A stretch of DNA of 64,000 nt from Paenibacillus sp. V4I7 (lineage in GTDB: Bacteria > Bacillota > Bacilli > Paenibacillales > NBRC-103111): positions 4,526,001 through 4,590,000 of the forward strand of contig NZ_JAUSZD010000002.1 in assembly GCF_030817275.1 (NCBI RefSeq), written 5' to 3'. Position numbers and translations under genes: made by a program. Below are positions 17,453 to 28,200 of this stretch, piece by piece. Each line of letters starts with the position of its first letter. Within the stretch, counting starts at the first letter, position 1. Below the pieces are notes generated by a model. The model was not told the origin of the DNA. It worked only from the letters and a program-made list of their open reading frames with translations, and did not search any database.

Positions 17453-19231
17453 TCATTCCCCCTTTTGCATACGATCCACACTCGGCAGCAATGGGAATCT
17501 GATCTGCACGTTGGTATACGAATCAGGTTCACTATAGAGGAACACGCCGTAAGGCTCCCCGAACAGTCGAACGATGCGTTCGTGCACATTACGAACTCCC
17601 ATGCCGCTGAAGCGTGTGCTGGTCTGGTCTTTATTTACTTCTAACAGAGCATCGATCTGTTCCTTCGACATTCCTTTTCCATTATCTCTGACTTCGATTC
17701 TCAGTTCTTTGTTTTCCTCATAAATGCGAATTAACACCATACCCTCATGCTCCGAAGATGATATGCCATGAATGATGGCGTTTTCCACAAGAGGCTGCAG
17801 CATTAACTTTAAAACGCTGTATTGTAAAAGCTCTTCATTTTCGACTTCTATGTTCACATGTAAGGGTTCCACATATTTATATTTTTCAATATTTACGTAG
17901 CTGCGGACATACTGCAGTTCTTCTTGCAGGGAGAGAAATTCATTCGTATTCCCCAATACACCGCGCATGAGTTCTATCAAAGATTCCGATACCTCAACAA
18001 TATTCGGCACCCCGTTAAGCTTAGCCAAATACTTTACCGTATTCAGCGTGTTATAAAGAAAATGGGGACGGATTTGAGCCTGCAAAACAGCCAACTCCGC
18101 TTCACGCTTCTCCTTCTCGGTGGTCACGATTCCCTCAAGTAAACGCTTTAATTCTTCCACCATACTTTTGAATACCTGATAGAGCTGACCTATTTCATCC
18201 TTAGAATGAATTTCTATGGACGGGAGCGTCATGTTGCCTTCCATGACATGCATCATCATGGATCTCAGCCTTCGAATATTTCTTGTAATTCTTGATGAAA
18301 CTTGTAAAGTGGCGATTACGATAATCATAAACACTATAATGGCTACTGTGGCTAATACATTGCGTATCCGCGTCGTTTCCGTTAAAAGCGACTTCATCGG
18401 AACGAGTGCTACCGTGGACCATCCTGTATAATCCGATTTTCGCGTGATGACCAGATAAGATTTCTGGTCGATGACCCTTTCAACCGAACCGTCTGTACCG
18501 GCCAGCTCCTGTTTTAGCCCCATAATCGTTTCCTTGTCAAGGGCGCTTGTTTGGGGTTGATAAATGAATTCGTTGTTCCTGTCAACCACAAACAACATAC
18601 TATCCGACGTAGGTTTGACATCATATATTTTCTTAATGAACTCGTCATTCAGATCGAACATCACGATACCGATTAAATTACGATTATATCGGAGCTCGCG
18701 CCCGGTCACAATGGAGTCAATGACGCCGGTTTGATGAAAATAAGCATGACCTGAGCCATTTTGAAGTAAATAATCCATCATTGGTGTGTATAAAACGTTT
18801 TTGTCGAGCCAAGGGGAGCCGACGAAAAACACCTTTTCGTTCAACCCGATGACGGCAACTCGTGAAATGTATGGCTTGTAGGCAATCAATGCGGATAAAA
18901 ATTCCTCGATCCGCTTTTGCTCTTGGAACCACTCGTAGCTTGGTTCCTCCGTCTTGCTAAGCAGCGTATCCAGCACTGTTTTATTGGTAGCGACAACCGT
19001 ATTTAAGCGACTAACTTCCTCCAGCCGAAGATTTAATGATTCGTCCGCTTGTCGTATGCTTTCCATGACGGAAGTAATCGCATTATTCTTGACCGTTTCT
19101 CTCATGTACAAATAAACAATACTCGTCACAGCAACGATTCCAAACAGAGTAACCAGACTGAATGCGACAAAGATTTTCCCCTGAATGCTTACAGTGGGTG
19201 AAATCAGCTTTTTTATGGAGAATAACTTCAT
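17453..19231 (-). CDS. YesM-type membrane sensor histidine kinase
   Basis: Senses an extracellular signal or a loaded binding protein and phosphorylates the adjacent YesN-type regulator. The start at 19231 (MKLFSIKK) has AAGGAGG nine bases upstream; ORF extension to 19306 lacks one. About 592 residues: one membrane helix (~20-45), an extracytoplasmic Cache-like domain to ~280, a second helix (VLATVAIIVFMIIVIATLQ), HAMP (RRLRSMMMHVMEG… DEIGQLYQVF), His-kinase motif RPHFLYNTLN with phospho-His, and the ATPase boxes VENAIIHG and DNGKGM. This is the LytS/YesM family. A terminator separates it from the upstream AraC gene. Confidence 0.93.
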   Translation of the reverse strand: MKLFSIKKLISPTVSIQGKIFVAFSLVTLFGIVAVTSIVYLYMRETVKNNAITSVMESIRQADESLNLRLEEVSRLNTVVATNKTVLDTLLSKTEEPSYEWFQEQKRIEEFLSALIAYKPYISRVAVIGLNEKVFFVGSPWLDKNVLYTPMMDYLLQNGSGHAYFHQTGVIDSIVTGRELRYNRNLIGIVMFDLNDEFIKKIYDVKPTSDSMLFVVDRNNEFIYQPQTSALDKETIMGLKQELAGTDGSVERVIDQKSYLVITRKSDYTGWSTVALVPMKSLLTETTRIRNVLATVAIIVFMIIVIATLQVSSRITRNIRRLRSMMMHVMEGNMTLPSIEIHSKDEIGQLYQVFKSMVEELKRLLEGIVTTEKEKREAELAVLQAQIRPHFLYNTLNTVKYLAKLNGVPNIVEVSESLIELMRGVLGNTNEFLSLQEELQYVRSYVNIEKYKYVEPLHVNIEVENEELLQYSVLKLMLQPLVENAIIHGISSSEHEGMVLIRIYEENKELRIEVRDNGKGMSKEQIDALLEVNKDQTSTRFSGMGVRNVHERIVRLFGEPYGVFLYSEPDSYTNVQIRFPLLPSVDRMQKGE

Positions 19232-19272
19232 TAACCGGCACCTCCTTTTCATATGGTCAATTCGTAGAAAAA

Positions 19273-19308
19273 ACATGAATCCAGCCCGAACAGGAGCTTG
19301 ATTCATGT
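19273..19308. terminator. Rho-independent terminator downstream of the AraC membrane regulator
   Basis: ACATGAATC and GATTCATGT pair around an 18-base loop, followed on the minus strand by TTTTTT. It separates the membrane AraC gene from the YesM/YesN operon. Confidence 0.75.
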
Positions 19309-19370
19309 TTTTATATTACTCATAACAAGGTGCAATGCATAGCCCCTGTCCATCCTCTTCAGCAATATCC

Positions 19371-21710
19371 TCACTCTGCCGAGGAATTGCTTGTTCTCTT
19401 TTTCCGGTATTCCCCCGGAGTAATCCCCTCTATCTTTTTGAAAAAACGGATATAGCTGTTTACATTGTTGTAGCCAACCGCCATGGAGATATCATTCAAG
19501 TTCATATTTGTATCCATTAACAGCTTTTTGCTTTCTTCCATTCTTTTCAGCGTTAGATACTCAAGGATGGTTTGGCCCCTATGCTGCTTGAATATACGGC
19601 TCAAATAAGAAGAGTTAAAGCCTACACCTATGGCAATCATTTCGATGGACAAGTCTGTTTGATAGTGTGCATGAATGTATGCAACGACTTTTTCTACGGT
19701 TTTATTGTTTTTATTGTCCTGCTCTTGAATGAATGTTGTGATTTGGGCAACAATACCCGAGATCCACTGGTGGATATGATCAATGGTTTCCCGTTTGGCC
19801 AGCTCCCGGTAAAGTATGATATCTGGACCGAATAATTGACGCGGGTGGCCATTATGTTCGAGTAACGCTTCAATACTGGCTTCAAGTACACGATTATAAG
19901 CCATATAAACCGATTCTGATTGAAGCTGCTTTTGTGTAATTTCCGTTTTCAGCTTTTCTAGAATCGACAAAACCTCTTCCGTGTTTCCCACCTTTAGGTT
20001 ATTCGTGATCTGCTTCTCGGTCTGCAACAATGGATAATAGTCTCTATCCTGCTCTTGAATGTGTATTTCGTTTAATTCGTACAAAAGTACAGATTTAGCA
20101 CCATGGAGAAGCTTGCTTTTAAGTACCTGGAGTGCCTCTTGATAAGATTTATGCGTTTGGGTGATATCCAGATAGACACTGCCTATGCCGATCGAAATCG
20201 ATAATTTTAATAGTTCACCAATGACAGACTGCACATGCCCGGCGAGCTCCCGAAGCTCTTCCGCCTCCATTATATCGAAAACATTGATAATAACGGCCTG
20301 CTGGTGCTCCGATACATCCGTGATGACAAATCGATAATGGGTTTGCGTCTGAATCAACTCTGAAATGATATTCGAGATCGCATATTGATACAAATTCAAT
20401 TCTTTACTTGAAAAACGCTGCGTTAATTCGGCGGCATAGTCCATTTCGATGAGCATAACGACATACCCTCGCATCGACAGCTCCAAACGATAAAGTTCAA
20501 TTTGCTCTTGAATGTCCGAATGATCTGTTAATCGTTGATGCAGCAGCGCCATCGCAAAGCGATCGAGCATTGCCGGTGTCTGCTTGAGAAAAAGCTGGTC
20601 CAGCAGTTTCTTTTCCCCTATGGCTGTCTTCAGTACATCGGATACCAAACTCAGTTCGTTTGTATGAAGTAACGGATTTTCTAAAGAGAGCTCCTCCATG
20701 TATGTTCTTGTTCGCTCCATCAATTGTTTGATCGGATCGTACATTTTACGTGAAAGCCAATATGAGATCACAATGCCAATTATACTTAACATCACGCAGA
20801 ATCCTAATGTGAGCCACCCAATATAGGAAAGTCTTTCGTAAATATTGGTTAGAGGCGTCTGGGACACAAGCCTCCATCCATTCCATAGTTGGGTCGAATA
20901 AGCGACCAGCAAATGCGGCTGATGGGCTTTATCTGTAAAAAAGCCCTCACCTGCAGTTGAAGCAACTTGCTTCATATTTGCTTGAGTCACGTCATTGCCT
21001 ATATTCGCCTGCTTGTATGACGTAATAAATTGACCGTCCGATGCGACGATATACGTGTTCATGTGCGCAATATTTTGCATTTGCGTAAGCAGTTCCTGCA
21101 GTTGATCCTCATAAAGATGTATCGCCAGATATCCGATTTTTTCATGGTAGCTGATAGGTACCTTGCTAATAAATGTGATAATACTTTTTTCCTGTTCGTC
21201 ATTATTGCTTATTAGCCTGGGGGGAAGCCAAAGATGATCATGATCCGTTCTCCGAATCGCCTCCACCCAACGGTCAGCCATGCTGCCTTGGTAAGGATGA
21301 ATGAACACATCGGAAGAAATCATTACCTGACCGGATTCGAAAAAAAGCTGGATGGATTGAATCTTCTGATCCTGTGCGACGGCTTGCTTGAGCATATCTT
21401 GAAACTCATTAAGCAAGTAACGATTTTCATGATCGGCGGAATAACTGTTCAATCTCCCATCCAAGCCAATAGCCACTGTCAGCGAGTTGATTCTTCTTAG
21501 TGTATCGTCAAATGTTGCCACCGTGTGCCGCAATGAATTAGTATGAGAACGGCTGATTTCATCTACAGCCGTGTACAAAGCAAGACGATATGAAAAGAAA
21601 CCGATTCCAACAACAGGCATGAGAATAACAATTATATAGGAGATGAAATATAACAACAGCAACCGATTCGTTTTTTTCCATTGTGTCCATTGCCGAGTAA
21701 ATGTTCTCAT
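19371..21710 (-). CDS. Membrane-anchored AraC-family regulator with extracellular Cache-like sensor
   Basis: One-component sugar sensor. The ATG at 21710 (MRTFTRQW) follows AAAGG; upstream extension has no site. About 779 residues: helix 1 (~20-42, LLLLYFISYIIVILMPVVGIGFF), an extracytoplasmic Cache-type domain (~45-295), helix 2 (LTLGFCVMLSIIGIVISYWLS), a cytoplasmic linker, and a C-terminal AraC domain (LSIEMIAIGVGFNSSYLSRIFKQ… MNLNDISMAVGYNNVNSYIRFFK). It is divergent from the binding-protein/permease operon starting at 21927 and probably activates it. Such proteins bind DNA while embedded in the membrane; no phosphorylation domain is present. Confidence 0.9.
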   Translation of the reverse strand: MRTFTRQWTQWKKTNRLLLLYFISYIIVILMPVVGIGFFSYRLALYTAVDEISRSHTNSLRHTVATFDDTLRRINSLTVAIGLDGRLNSYSADHENRYLLNEFQDMLKQAVAQDQKIQSIQLFFESGQVMISSDVFIHPYQGSMADRWVEAIRRTDHDHLWLPPRLISNNDEQEKSIITFISKVPISYHEKIGYLAIHLYEDQLQELLTQMQNIAHMNTYIVASDGQFITSYKQANIGNDVTQANMKQVASTAGEGFFTDKAHQPHLLVAYSTQLWNGWRLVSQTPLTNIYERLSYIGWLTLGFCVMLSIIGIVISYWLSRKMYDPIKQLMERTRTYMEELSLENPLLHTNELSLVSDVLKTAIGEKKLLDQLFLKQTPAMLDRFAMALLHQRLTDHSDIQEQIELYRLELSMRGYVVMLIEMDYAAELTQRFSSKELNLYQYAISNIISELIQTQTHYRFVITDVSEHQQAVIINVFDIMEAEELRELAGHVQSVIGELLKLSISIGIGSVYLDITQTHKSYQEALQVLKSKLLHGAKSVLLYELNEIHIQEQDRDYYPLLQTEKQITNNLKVGNTEEVLSILEKLKTEITQKQLQSESVYMAYNRVLEASIEALLEHNGHPRQLFGPDIILYRELAKRETIDHIHQWISGIVAQITTFIQEQDNKNNKTVEKVVAYIHAHYQTDLSIEMIAIGVGFNSSYLSRIFKQHRGQTILEYLTLKRMEESKKLLMDTNMNLNDISMAVGYNNVNSYIRFFKKIEGITPGEYRKKRTSNSSAE

Positions 21711-21926
21711 GATAGTTACCTTTCTTTTTATGCAATATGCCTTAATTATGCCATAACTCATCCCGTTTATGATATAAAGTGTCAGAAAATCATGACGCAC
21801 GTCAGTAATGTATGATGCTGAGATATGACTTTTCGAGATGAACATACGAATACTTCCCATATACAGCTAAGAATCAAGAACGATATGATAAATGTGCAAG
21901 TCAATTACTTGTCAGGGGGATTGAAA

Positions 21927-23255
21927 ATGAGAAAATATGTAAGCATTGTATTAACGGGCTGCTTAACAGTTTCATTATTAGCTGCTTGCTCGTCACAGGG
22001 AAATAAACCGAGTGAATCGCCAAAAGGGAATGATCAAGCATCTGCACCCAGCACTTCCAGTTCACCCGTTACATTAAAGTTCGCAAGCTGGAGTATTAAT
22101 GAAGCAGCAACCAAGGATGCGCTGCAGCAAATGGCTGACACTTACATGAGTTTGCATAAGAATGTCAAAATCGAATTTATTGGTATTCCGTTCGGAAACA
22201 TTAAAGATCAAACCTTTGTGATGGCATCAAGCGGCGATGCTCCTGATATCATCCAAACATTCACCGCTTCATTCCCAACCTATGCCGCCTCCGACATCGT
22301 GGAACCGCTTGACGATTTGCTTGGAAAAGATTACGTAAATGATCTACTTCCTTCCTATAAAGATGATTATACTTATAATGGCAAGCTGATGGGGATTCCG
22401 TGGGCAGCTTCGCCTTACGTTCTGTATTGGAATAAGGAACTGTTTAAAAAGGCGGGATTGGAGCAAAAACCGCCGAAAACCATGGATGAAATGCTGGATA
22501 TCGCCCGTAAAATTTCCAAGCTAAAAACCGACAGCGGAGAAAATATATATGGGCTGGGCGAACCGACGGATAAGCTGCCCATCAACGGTATGATCTTCTT
22601 AAAGACGCTTTACAGCTTTGGCGGCTCTATCTTAGATACGAACGGTAAGGTGAACGTAAATACACCGGAAACAATCTCTGCCTTTAAGTACTATCAGACA
22701 TTGATAAGCGAGAACTTGTCGCCACAAGCGGCGAAACTGAAAGACCTGCGCAATCTGTTCGCGATCGGACGTCTCGGCATGTATGCGGACGGATATTACG
22801 GTAAAGCCGTGTTCCGTTCGTTAAGCGGTAAAGGAGAAGCGTTCGATAGCACTTGGGAAGCAGCTCTGATGCCTGCTGGCAAATCGGGCAAAAGCGTCTC
22901 CATAGGCGAAGCCCATGGACTCGTCATCACCAAAGATTCCAAAAATAAGCAAGAAGCAGCCAATTTCATCAAGTTCTTAACCGACAAAGACATGATGCTG
23001 CTTTATCATCAAAAGAGTGATGTCGTTTCCGCCAGAAAATCGGTAAGTTCACTGCCCGAATTCAACAGTAGTCCTTTCGATAAAGCGTTAAACCAACAAA
23101 TGGGTGCTATTAACGCATTGCCCAAAAATAATCAGGGCCTAGAGCAATCGTATCTGGATATGGCGGATTCCATTCTAAAAGTTACTATTGCTAAAGAATC
23201 GCCGGAAAAAATAGCGTCTGATTTGGATGCCAAGCTTAAACAAGCGCTGAAATGA
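21927..23255 (+). CDS. Sugar ABC transporter solute-binding lipoprotein (family 1)
   Basis: Extracellular receptor of the second importer. The ATG 21927 follows GGGGGA; a longer frame from 21825 would destroy the signal peptide. 442 residues with MRKYVSIVLTGCLTVSLLAAC: the lipobox LAAC puts the lipidated Cys at 21. The mature part (VTLKFASWSINEAATKDAL… ENIYGLGEPTDKLP) fits family 1 binding proteins of the MsmE/UgpB kind, shorter than the LplA type at 14150. First gene of a three-gene transporter operon on the plus strand, divergent from the membrane AraC gene. Confidence 0.92.
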   Translation: MRKYVSIVLTGCLTVSLLAACSSQGNKPSESPKGNDQASAPSTSSSPVTLKFASWSINEAATKDALQQMADTYMSLHKNVKIEFIGIPFGNIKDQTFVMASSGDAPDIIQTFTASFPTYAASDIVEPLDDLLGKDYVNDLLPSYKDDYTYNGKLMGIPWAASPYVLYWNKELFKKAGLEQKPPKTMDEMLDIARKISKLKTDSGENIYGLGEPTDKLPINGMIFLKTLYSFGGSILDTNGKVNVNTPETISAFKYYQTLISENLSPQAAKLKDLRNLFAIGRLGMYADGYYGKAVFRSLSGKGEAFDSTWEAALMPAGKSGKSVSIGEAHGLVITKDSKNKQEAANFIKFLTDKDMMLLYHQKSDVVSARKSVSSLPEFNSSPFDKALNQQMGAINALPKNNQGLEQSYLDMADSILKVTIAKESPEKIASDLDAKLKQALK

Positions 23256-23281
23256 CCCCTTATAGAAAGAAGTGAACAACT

Positions 23282-24238
23282 TTGAAAAGCATAGCAGATA
23301 CAAGTGTGAAACTCGAGAAACCTTTCAGAAATGCGTGGTTATCGAGTCGCGCCAAAGACAGATGGTTTCTTTTCTTTTTGTTAGCGCCACCTATGGTGCT
23401 GCTACTGCTGACCCTCGGCATTCCCATCGTCAAATCGATTTATATGAGTTTCTTTGATGTCACACTGGTGCGAATGAATGACTACAGGTGGAATAACTTC
23501 GCCAACTACTTACATTTGTGGACCGAAAATGACTTTATTCAAGCACTGCGAACAACTCTGATATATGTCGTAGGTATCGTGATTCTTCAATTTGTACTAG
23601 GTATCCTTCTAGCGTCGATGCTCAATCATGTGGTTCGAATGCGTAAATTGCTGCGTACTGCCATCCTGATTCCATGGACGATTCCGACAATTGTAGTCGC
23701 ATTATTATGGATGTGGCTGTTTCAGCCTCAATACGGTGTTTTGAACTATATCCTTGTAAATTGGGGGATTATCGATAAACCTTACGAATGGCTGAGCAGT
23801 CTCCATCTTGCATTGCCGGCTGTTATGGTGGCTGCCCTTTGGCGGCAGCTGCCCTTCATGAGTACCATGCTGCTTGCCGGTATGCAGGGAATCTCCGCGG
23901 AAATTTATGAAGCATCCAAAATTGATGGAGCGGGCAGCCGACAAACGTTCTGGTACATTACGCTTCCGCAGTTGAAGAATACGATCAAAACGGTCACTTT
24001 GATCTCCATGATCGAGAATTTCAAAATGTTTCCGTTATTCTGGATTATGACTGGCGGAGGACCGCTGAACGCAACCACAACGTTAGCGATTCTAAGCTAC
24101 AAAACTGCGTTTATCAAATTAAACTTGGGCGAAGGCGCAGCTATTGGCGTGTTATGGCTTCTATTGTTACTTTTCATATCGTGGGGCTATAATAAGCTAT
24201 TTTCGATTGGTGAAGACAATCAGGCAAGGGGGCACTAA
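23282..24238 (+). CDS. Sugar ABC transporter permease (MalF/UgpA type)
   Basis: First membrane subunit, 318 residues, starting at TTG 23282 with only a weak purine-rich site (AGAAAGAAG). Six hydrophobic helices are visible after the basic start; the coupling loop is YEASKIDGAGSRQTFWYITLPQL. The C-terminus runs into the next gene, separated by one base. Paired with the MalG-type permease. Confidence 0.92.
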   Translation: MKSIADTSVKLEKPFRNAWLSSRAKDRWFLFFLLAPPMVLLLLTLGIPIVKSIYMSFFDVTLVRMNDYRWNNFANYLHLWTENDFIQALRTTLIYVVGIVILQFVLGILLASMLNHVVRMRKLLRTAILIPWTIPTIVVALLWMWLFQPQYGVLNYILVNWGIIDKPYEWLSSLHLALPAVMVAALWRQLPFMSTMLLAGMQGISAEIYEASKIDGAGSRQTFWYITLPQLKNTIKTVTLISMIENFKMFPLFWIMTGGGPLNATTTLAILSYKTAFIKLNLGEGAAIGVLWLLLLLFISWGYNKLFSIGEDNQARGH

Positions 24239-24239
24239 C

Positions 24240-25085
24240 ATGAATAACACCTGGAAAGAACGATTGCTGCGCTTAGTCGCGACCCCTGCTCTGCTGACCG
24301 TTTATCTCGCATTTTTTCTATTCCCCCTTTATTGGATGGCAATCACGTCAATAAAACGCAATTCCGAGCTTTTCGTGCTGCCACCCAAATGGATCGTCAT
24401 TCAACCTGTCTTTGAACATTACGTCAAACTGTTAAGTGAATCGGCATTTCTCATCTATTACAAAAATAGTCTGATCGTCAGCCTGTCGACAACGTTATTA
24501 ACGCTGCTTCTTGCCATCATGGCAGGGTATGCCTTCTCTCGGTTCCGGTTTCCTTTCAAAGGCTTCGCCATGCTAACGATCATGTCGACGCAAATGCTGC
24601 CCGTCGTTTCCTTGCTCATCGCGCTGTATGCGATGTACAAATCATATGGGCTCCTTAACACCCATTTAGGGCTTGTTATTGCCCTAACGACGTCTGCGCT
24701 GCCATTCTCCATCATGATGTTGAAAGTATTTTTCGATCATATTCCCATCTCTTTGGAGGAAGCTGCTAAAATGGACGGCGTAAGCCGTACGGGGATCTTG
24801 TTTCGAATCGTGATACCTTTATCCAAACCCGGTATCTTTGCAGTGGGCATCTATTCGTTCATCATGTCTTGGGACGATTTGCTGTATTCTCTCACGCTCA
24901 TCACCAAGGATGCTCTGCGAACACTAAATCCTGGTATTTCCATTCGCTATATGGGCGAAGTCGCCTACGATTGGGCCAACATTATGACGGTTTGCGTCGC
25001 TTCCACCATTCCCATTATGCTGCTATTCTTATTTTTCCAAAAATATATGGTCTCCGGCATGACCGCAGGTGCGGTTAAGGAATAA
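24240..25085 (+). CDS. Sugar ABC transporter permease (MalG/UgpE type)
   Basis: Second membrane subunit. The ATG at 24240 overlaps the junction with the previous stop and follows AAGGGGGC; 281 residues. Six helices and the coupling loop LEEAAKMDGVSRTGILFRIVIPLSKPG are present. The C-terminus ends QKYMVSGMTAGAVKE, typical of the family. A perfect terminator follows, so the ATPase must come from elsewhere. Confidence 0.93.
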   Translation: MNNTWKERLLRLVATPALLTVYLAFFLFPLYWMAITSIKRNSELFVLPPKWIVIQPVFEHYVKLLSESAFLIYYKNSLIVSLSTTLLTLLLAIMAGYAFSRFRFPFKGFAMLTIMSTQMLPVVSLLIALYAMYKSYGLLNTHLGLVIALTTSALPFSIMMLKVFFDHIPISLEEAAKMDGVSRTGILFRIVIPLSKPGIFAVGIYSFIMSWDDLLYSLTLITKDALRTLNPGISIRYMGEVAYDWANIMTVCVASTIPIMLLFLFFQKYMVSGMTAGAVKE

Positions 25086-25092
25086 AGAACTT

Positions 25093-25132
25093 CACCGTAT
25101 CGACCCGAACAGTCGATACGGTGCTTTTTTTT
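25093..25132 (+). terminator. Strong rho-independent terminator
   Basis: CACCGTATCGAC and GTCGATACGGTG are a perfect 12-base stem around a seven-base loop, followed by eight T residues. It ends the second transporter operon, so the large GH43-like gene that follows probably has its own promoter or relies on read-through. Confidence 0.93.
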
Positions 25133-25280
25133 GCGGTACCGCTTCATAGACATGAGGGTAATATTCATTCACATGTCCCTAATACTCACCTTGGCATCGT
25201 TATTCCACATTCACTTGCACATGGTGAACCTGATACAATCTGGATTGATTGCGTTTACAAATGATGAAAGGGTGATCCGT

Positions 25281-28200
25281 TTGAACAAAAGTTGTAGGAG
25301 AAGACTTTGGGTTGCATTCATGTCAATTGGAGTCGCTTTGACTTCCACATTAGTCCCTAGCGGGGTACAGGTGCAAGCTTCAGGCACCGTTCCTTTGCAA
25401 AATTATTTTACTGTCGATTCGGGAGGCGATCAGGGAAAAAAAATGCCTTTGTATGACGGGACCATTGAGAAATATAATGGTTTCTATTATGTGGCGGGAA
25501 CGGGAACAACCGGCAACCTGTACAAATCAAAAGATATGGTTCATTGGGAAGGCCCCACTCGCTTTATATCAACCGACCCGGCTACTTTGCCTCCCTTTGC
25601 TCCGAACGATATCACATTCCCGAGATACGGCGCATCGGATTTCCTCTTTCATAACGGCGTTATGTTTTACGGTTTCAACAGCTCTAATCTGATTCATGGA
25701 AACCCTGCGACGATGTCCACAGACCATCCTGATTTCAGGCACAGCTTCTGGGATAAGCAGTATGACCGAGGGATTGATCTCCAATTTTTTATCGCCCCCA
25801 ACGGAGATCAGCTTTATTTGCGCAAATTGAATCCAGGGGAGTCTGATCCTAATGTAGGCGGAGCCGCCTTAGGCCGTCCGGGCGTTTGGCTGTGGAACGT
25901 CAAATCATTTTTCAATGAGCTTGGTAATCCGGACCGAGGACTTGGGAAAGAGTTGCTCTTCACTTCGCCCGGATATTGGAGCAATCTGAACCATTTTAAC
26001 TTTGAAGGGCCTGAGCTTTACTATCGGAACGGCCAATATTACTTGTTATATGCTTCCAACCAAATGGATCCCCGGTCGGGACTGTATGATACAGGCATTG
26101 CTCAATCCGATGATTACAACACCTTCAACAACAGCAAAAATCTACCTAATAAGCTTCTAGGTCGTAATATAGAGAGACTGCTGCTGAAGTATACTCCGAT
26201 CTTGCCAACTGCGGAATTCGGCAGTCAGACGTACACCTTTACCTACGATAAGCCAGGTGACGGCTGGCAAAACATCGATTTTGATACTGCAAGCTGGAAA
26301 ACCGGTAACGGCGGATTCGGTTATCCGATCTATACAGTAGCACCGGCCAGAGTACCGAGTATTTATACAACATGGGGTTCTTCAGATACACCTGAAAATC
26401 TGTGGACTCGAAGAACATTTACGTTAACCTCTGTCCCGGATACCGTGGTGCTCCGTCATCGATTGGAGGGTTATGGCAAGCTGTATATTAATGGTCAAGA
26501 GGTGGTTAGCCAACAAGGAATCCAGCCCGGTTATGCCATGGTCGAAGTGCCTAAGGGCATTCTCAAAACCGGAACGAATGTCATTGCCGCCACGATGAGC
26601 CGAACCGGTCCTCAGGTTTTAGCTGACTATCACCTCGATTTCGGTCTTTATGATACAAAAGGCGAGCCGGTAGAAGCGGATATTGTCGGACCTTCGCAGC
26701 CTAACATCATTGAAGGACCTAACGGCTTTGAGACATGGATCACTTACAAAGCATTTTGGGATGGCGTGAACGGCCAAGGCAAAGACCGGGTCTACTTCTG
26801 GGGTGACGAAATGGTCGTTGACGGGCCGACATCATCCACCTCATCAGGCGTACACTTTGATGCCTCCGCCCCGTCCTTTGAAGATCGGTTCAACAATGAA
26901 TCCAGCTTGAAAAACTATATGCATGTACCTGCTGATACTCGCATCCATGAAGGCGTTCTATCGATAAACAGCCGGCAAGGTCAGAAGCAAATGCTCCTGA
27001 AAGAGGGGGCGTTATCCAATTATTATTTGGAATCCAATATTCGATTTGATGACTCTAAAGGGCTTGCAGGAGTAACGGTATGGTACCGGAACGATGCTAA
27101 CCAAATCCAATTGCAAATTGATCGTGAGAGAAGAAAATATGTAATAACTACGATTCTAAACGCTCAAGCCTCGACTCAGGAAGCGGAACTCCCTTATACG
27201 TACCAATTCCTTCATGAAGACCCGCGCGCAGCCGATTTCGGCGAGCAATTTCATACGCTTAAGGTATATAAGAATGGCTCCAAGCTGTTCGCGGAACTGG
27301 ATCATTATAAACTGAATAACGATCTGCCTGTCATGGAAAATGCTTTGTTGAACAAACCCGGCAAGGTGGGGCTTGTGTGCCAAAACTCCGTGTGCAGCAT
27401 AGATAACGTCTCCTTGACATCCGGCTGGAGCGAGTCAGGAAACCAGATCAACAATTGGATCAGCCCATGGACTTTGACCGGACAAGGCCTAACCTCATCT
27501 GCTGCCGGTCCGTCTCTGAATGTAAAAGGTGATGCTTTAAGCGAGTATGAGTTTTCAGCTAACGTTAGCACGGATACACTCCCTGCAACAGGCAAAGCCG
27601 GCATTATCGTTGAATATATAGATGAAAATAATTACGTAGCAGCATTCACTAATTTTGAAACCCGGCAATTCGAGTTATACAAAGTCGTGAATGGTCAAAG
27701 CGAGCTTATTCAAAGCGCTTCAACCGCTCGCGATACGATTTATGGACATAACAATTACGATCCGGCTAATTACAATCTAAACTGCGGTGGAACCGCTACG
27801 CCGGCATGCGATATTGGGCAGCGGGAATATATGTATAAGCTGCGGGCGCCAGCTGAAGTGTCCCGCGCGAACATTCTTTGGACCGCTGGAGAGTTCAAAT
27901 ATTTAAAAACCACGTTCTTACTGCCGAATGTGACTTCATCTAATTTTGGATTCGATTCATGGAATAAAGACACGGGGGCCTGGTCTCCTGCTGGATTTAC
28001 ATACGATGGCAACGGTAAGAAGGGCATCTACCAGACCGCCAAATTCAATTCGAACCTGACGACAGATCAAATCCGCCTCAAGGTTCCGGCAAAAATCAAT
28101 CGCCCGTTTGCGTTCTCCGTTCATGAGGAAATAAGCGCCCAAAACTTTTACCGCACGGTTCGCAAAGATGGGCAGCTTTACGTATGGGTTAACAATCAAC

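Noticed and set aside
25131..25280. 50-residue N-terminal extension of the 1099-residue GH43-like protein
   Set aside because: It begins within the terminator T-run and would bury the signal peptide; the TTG at 25281 has a proper ribosome site.
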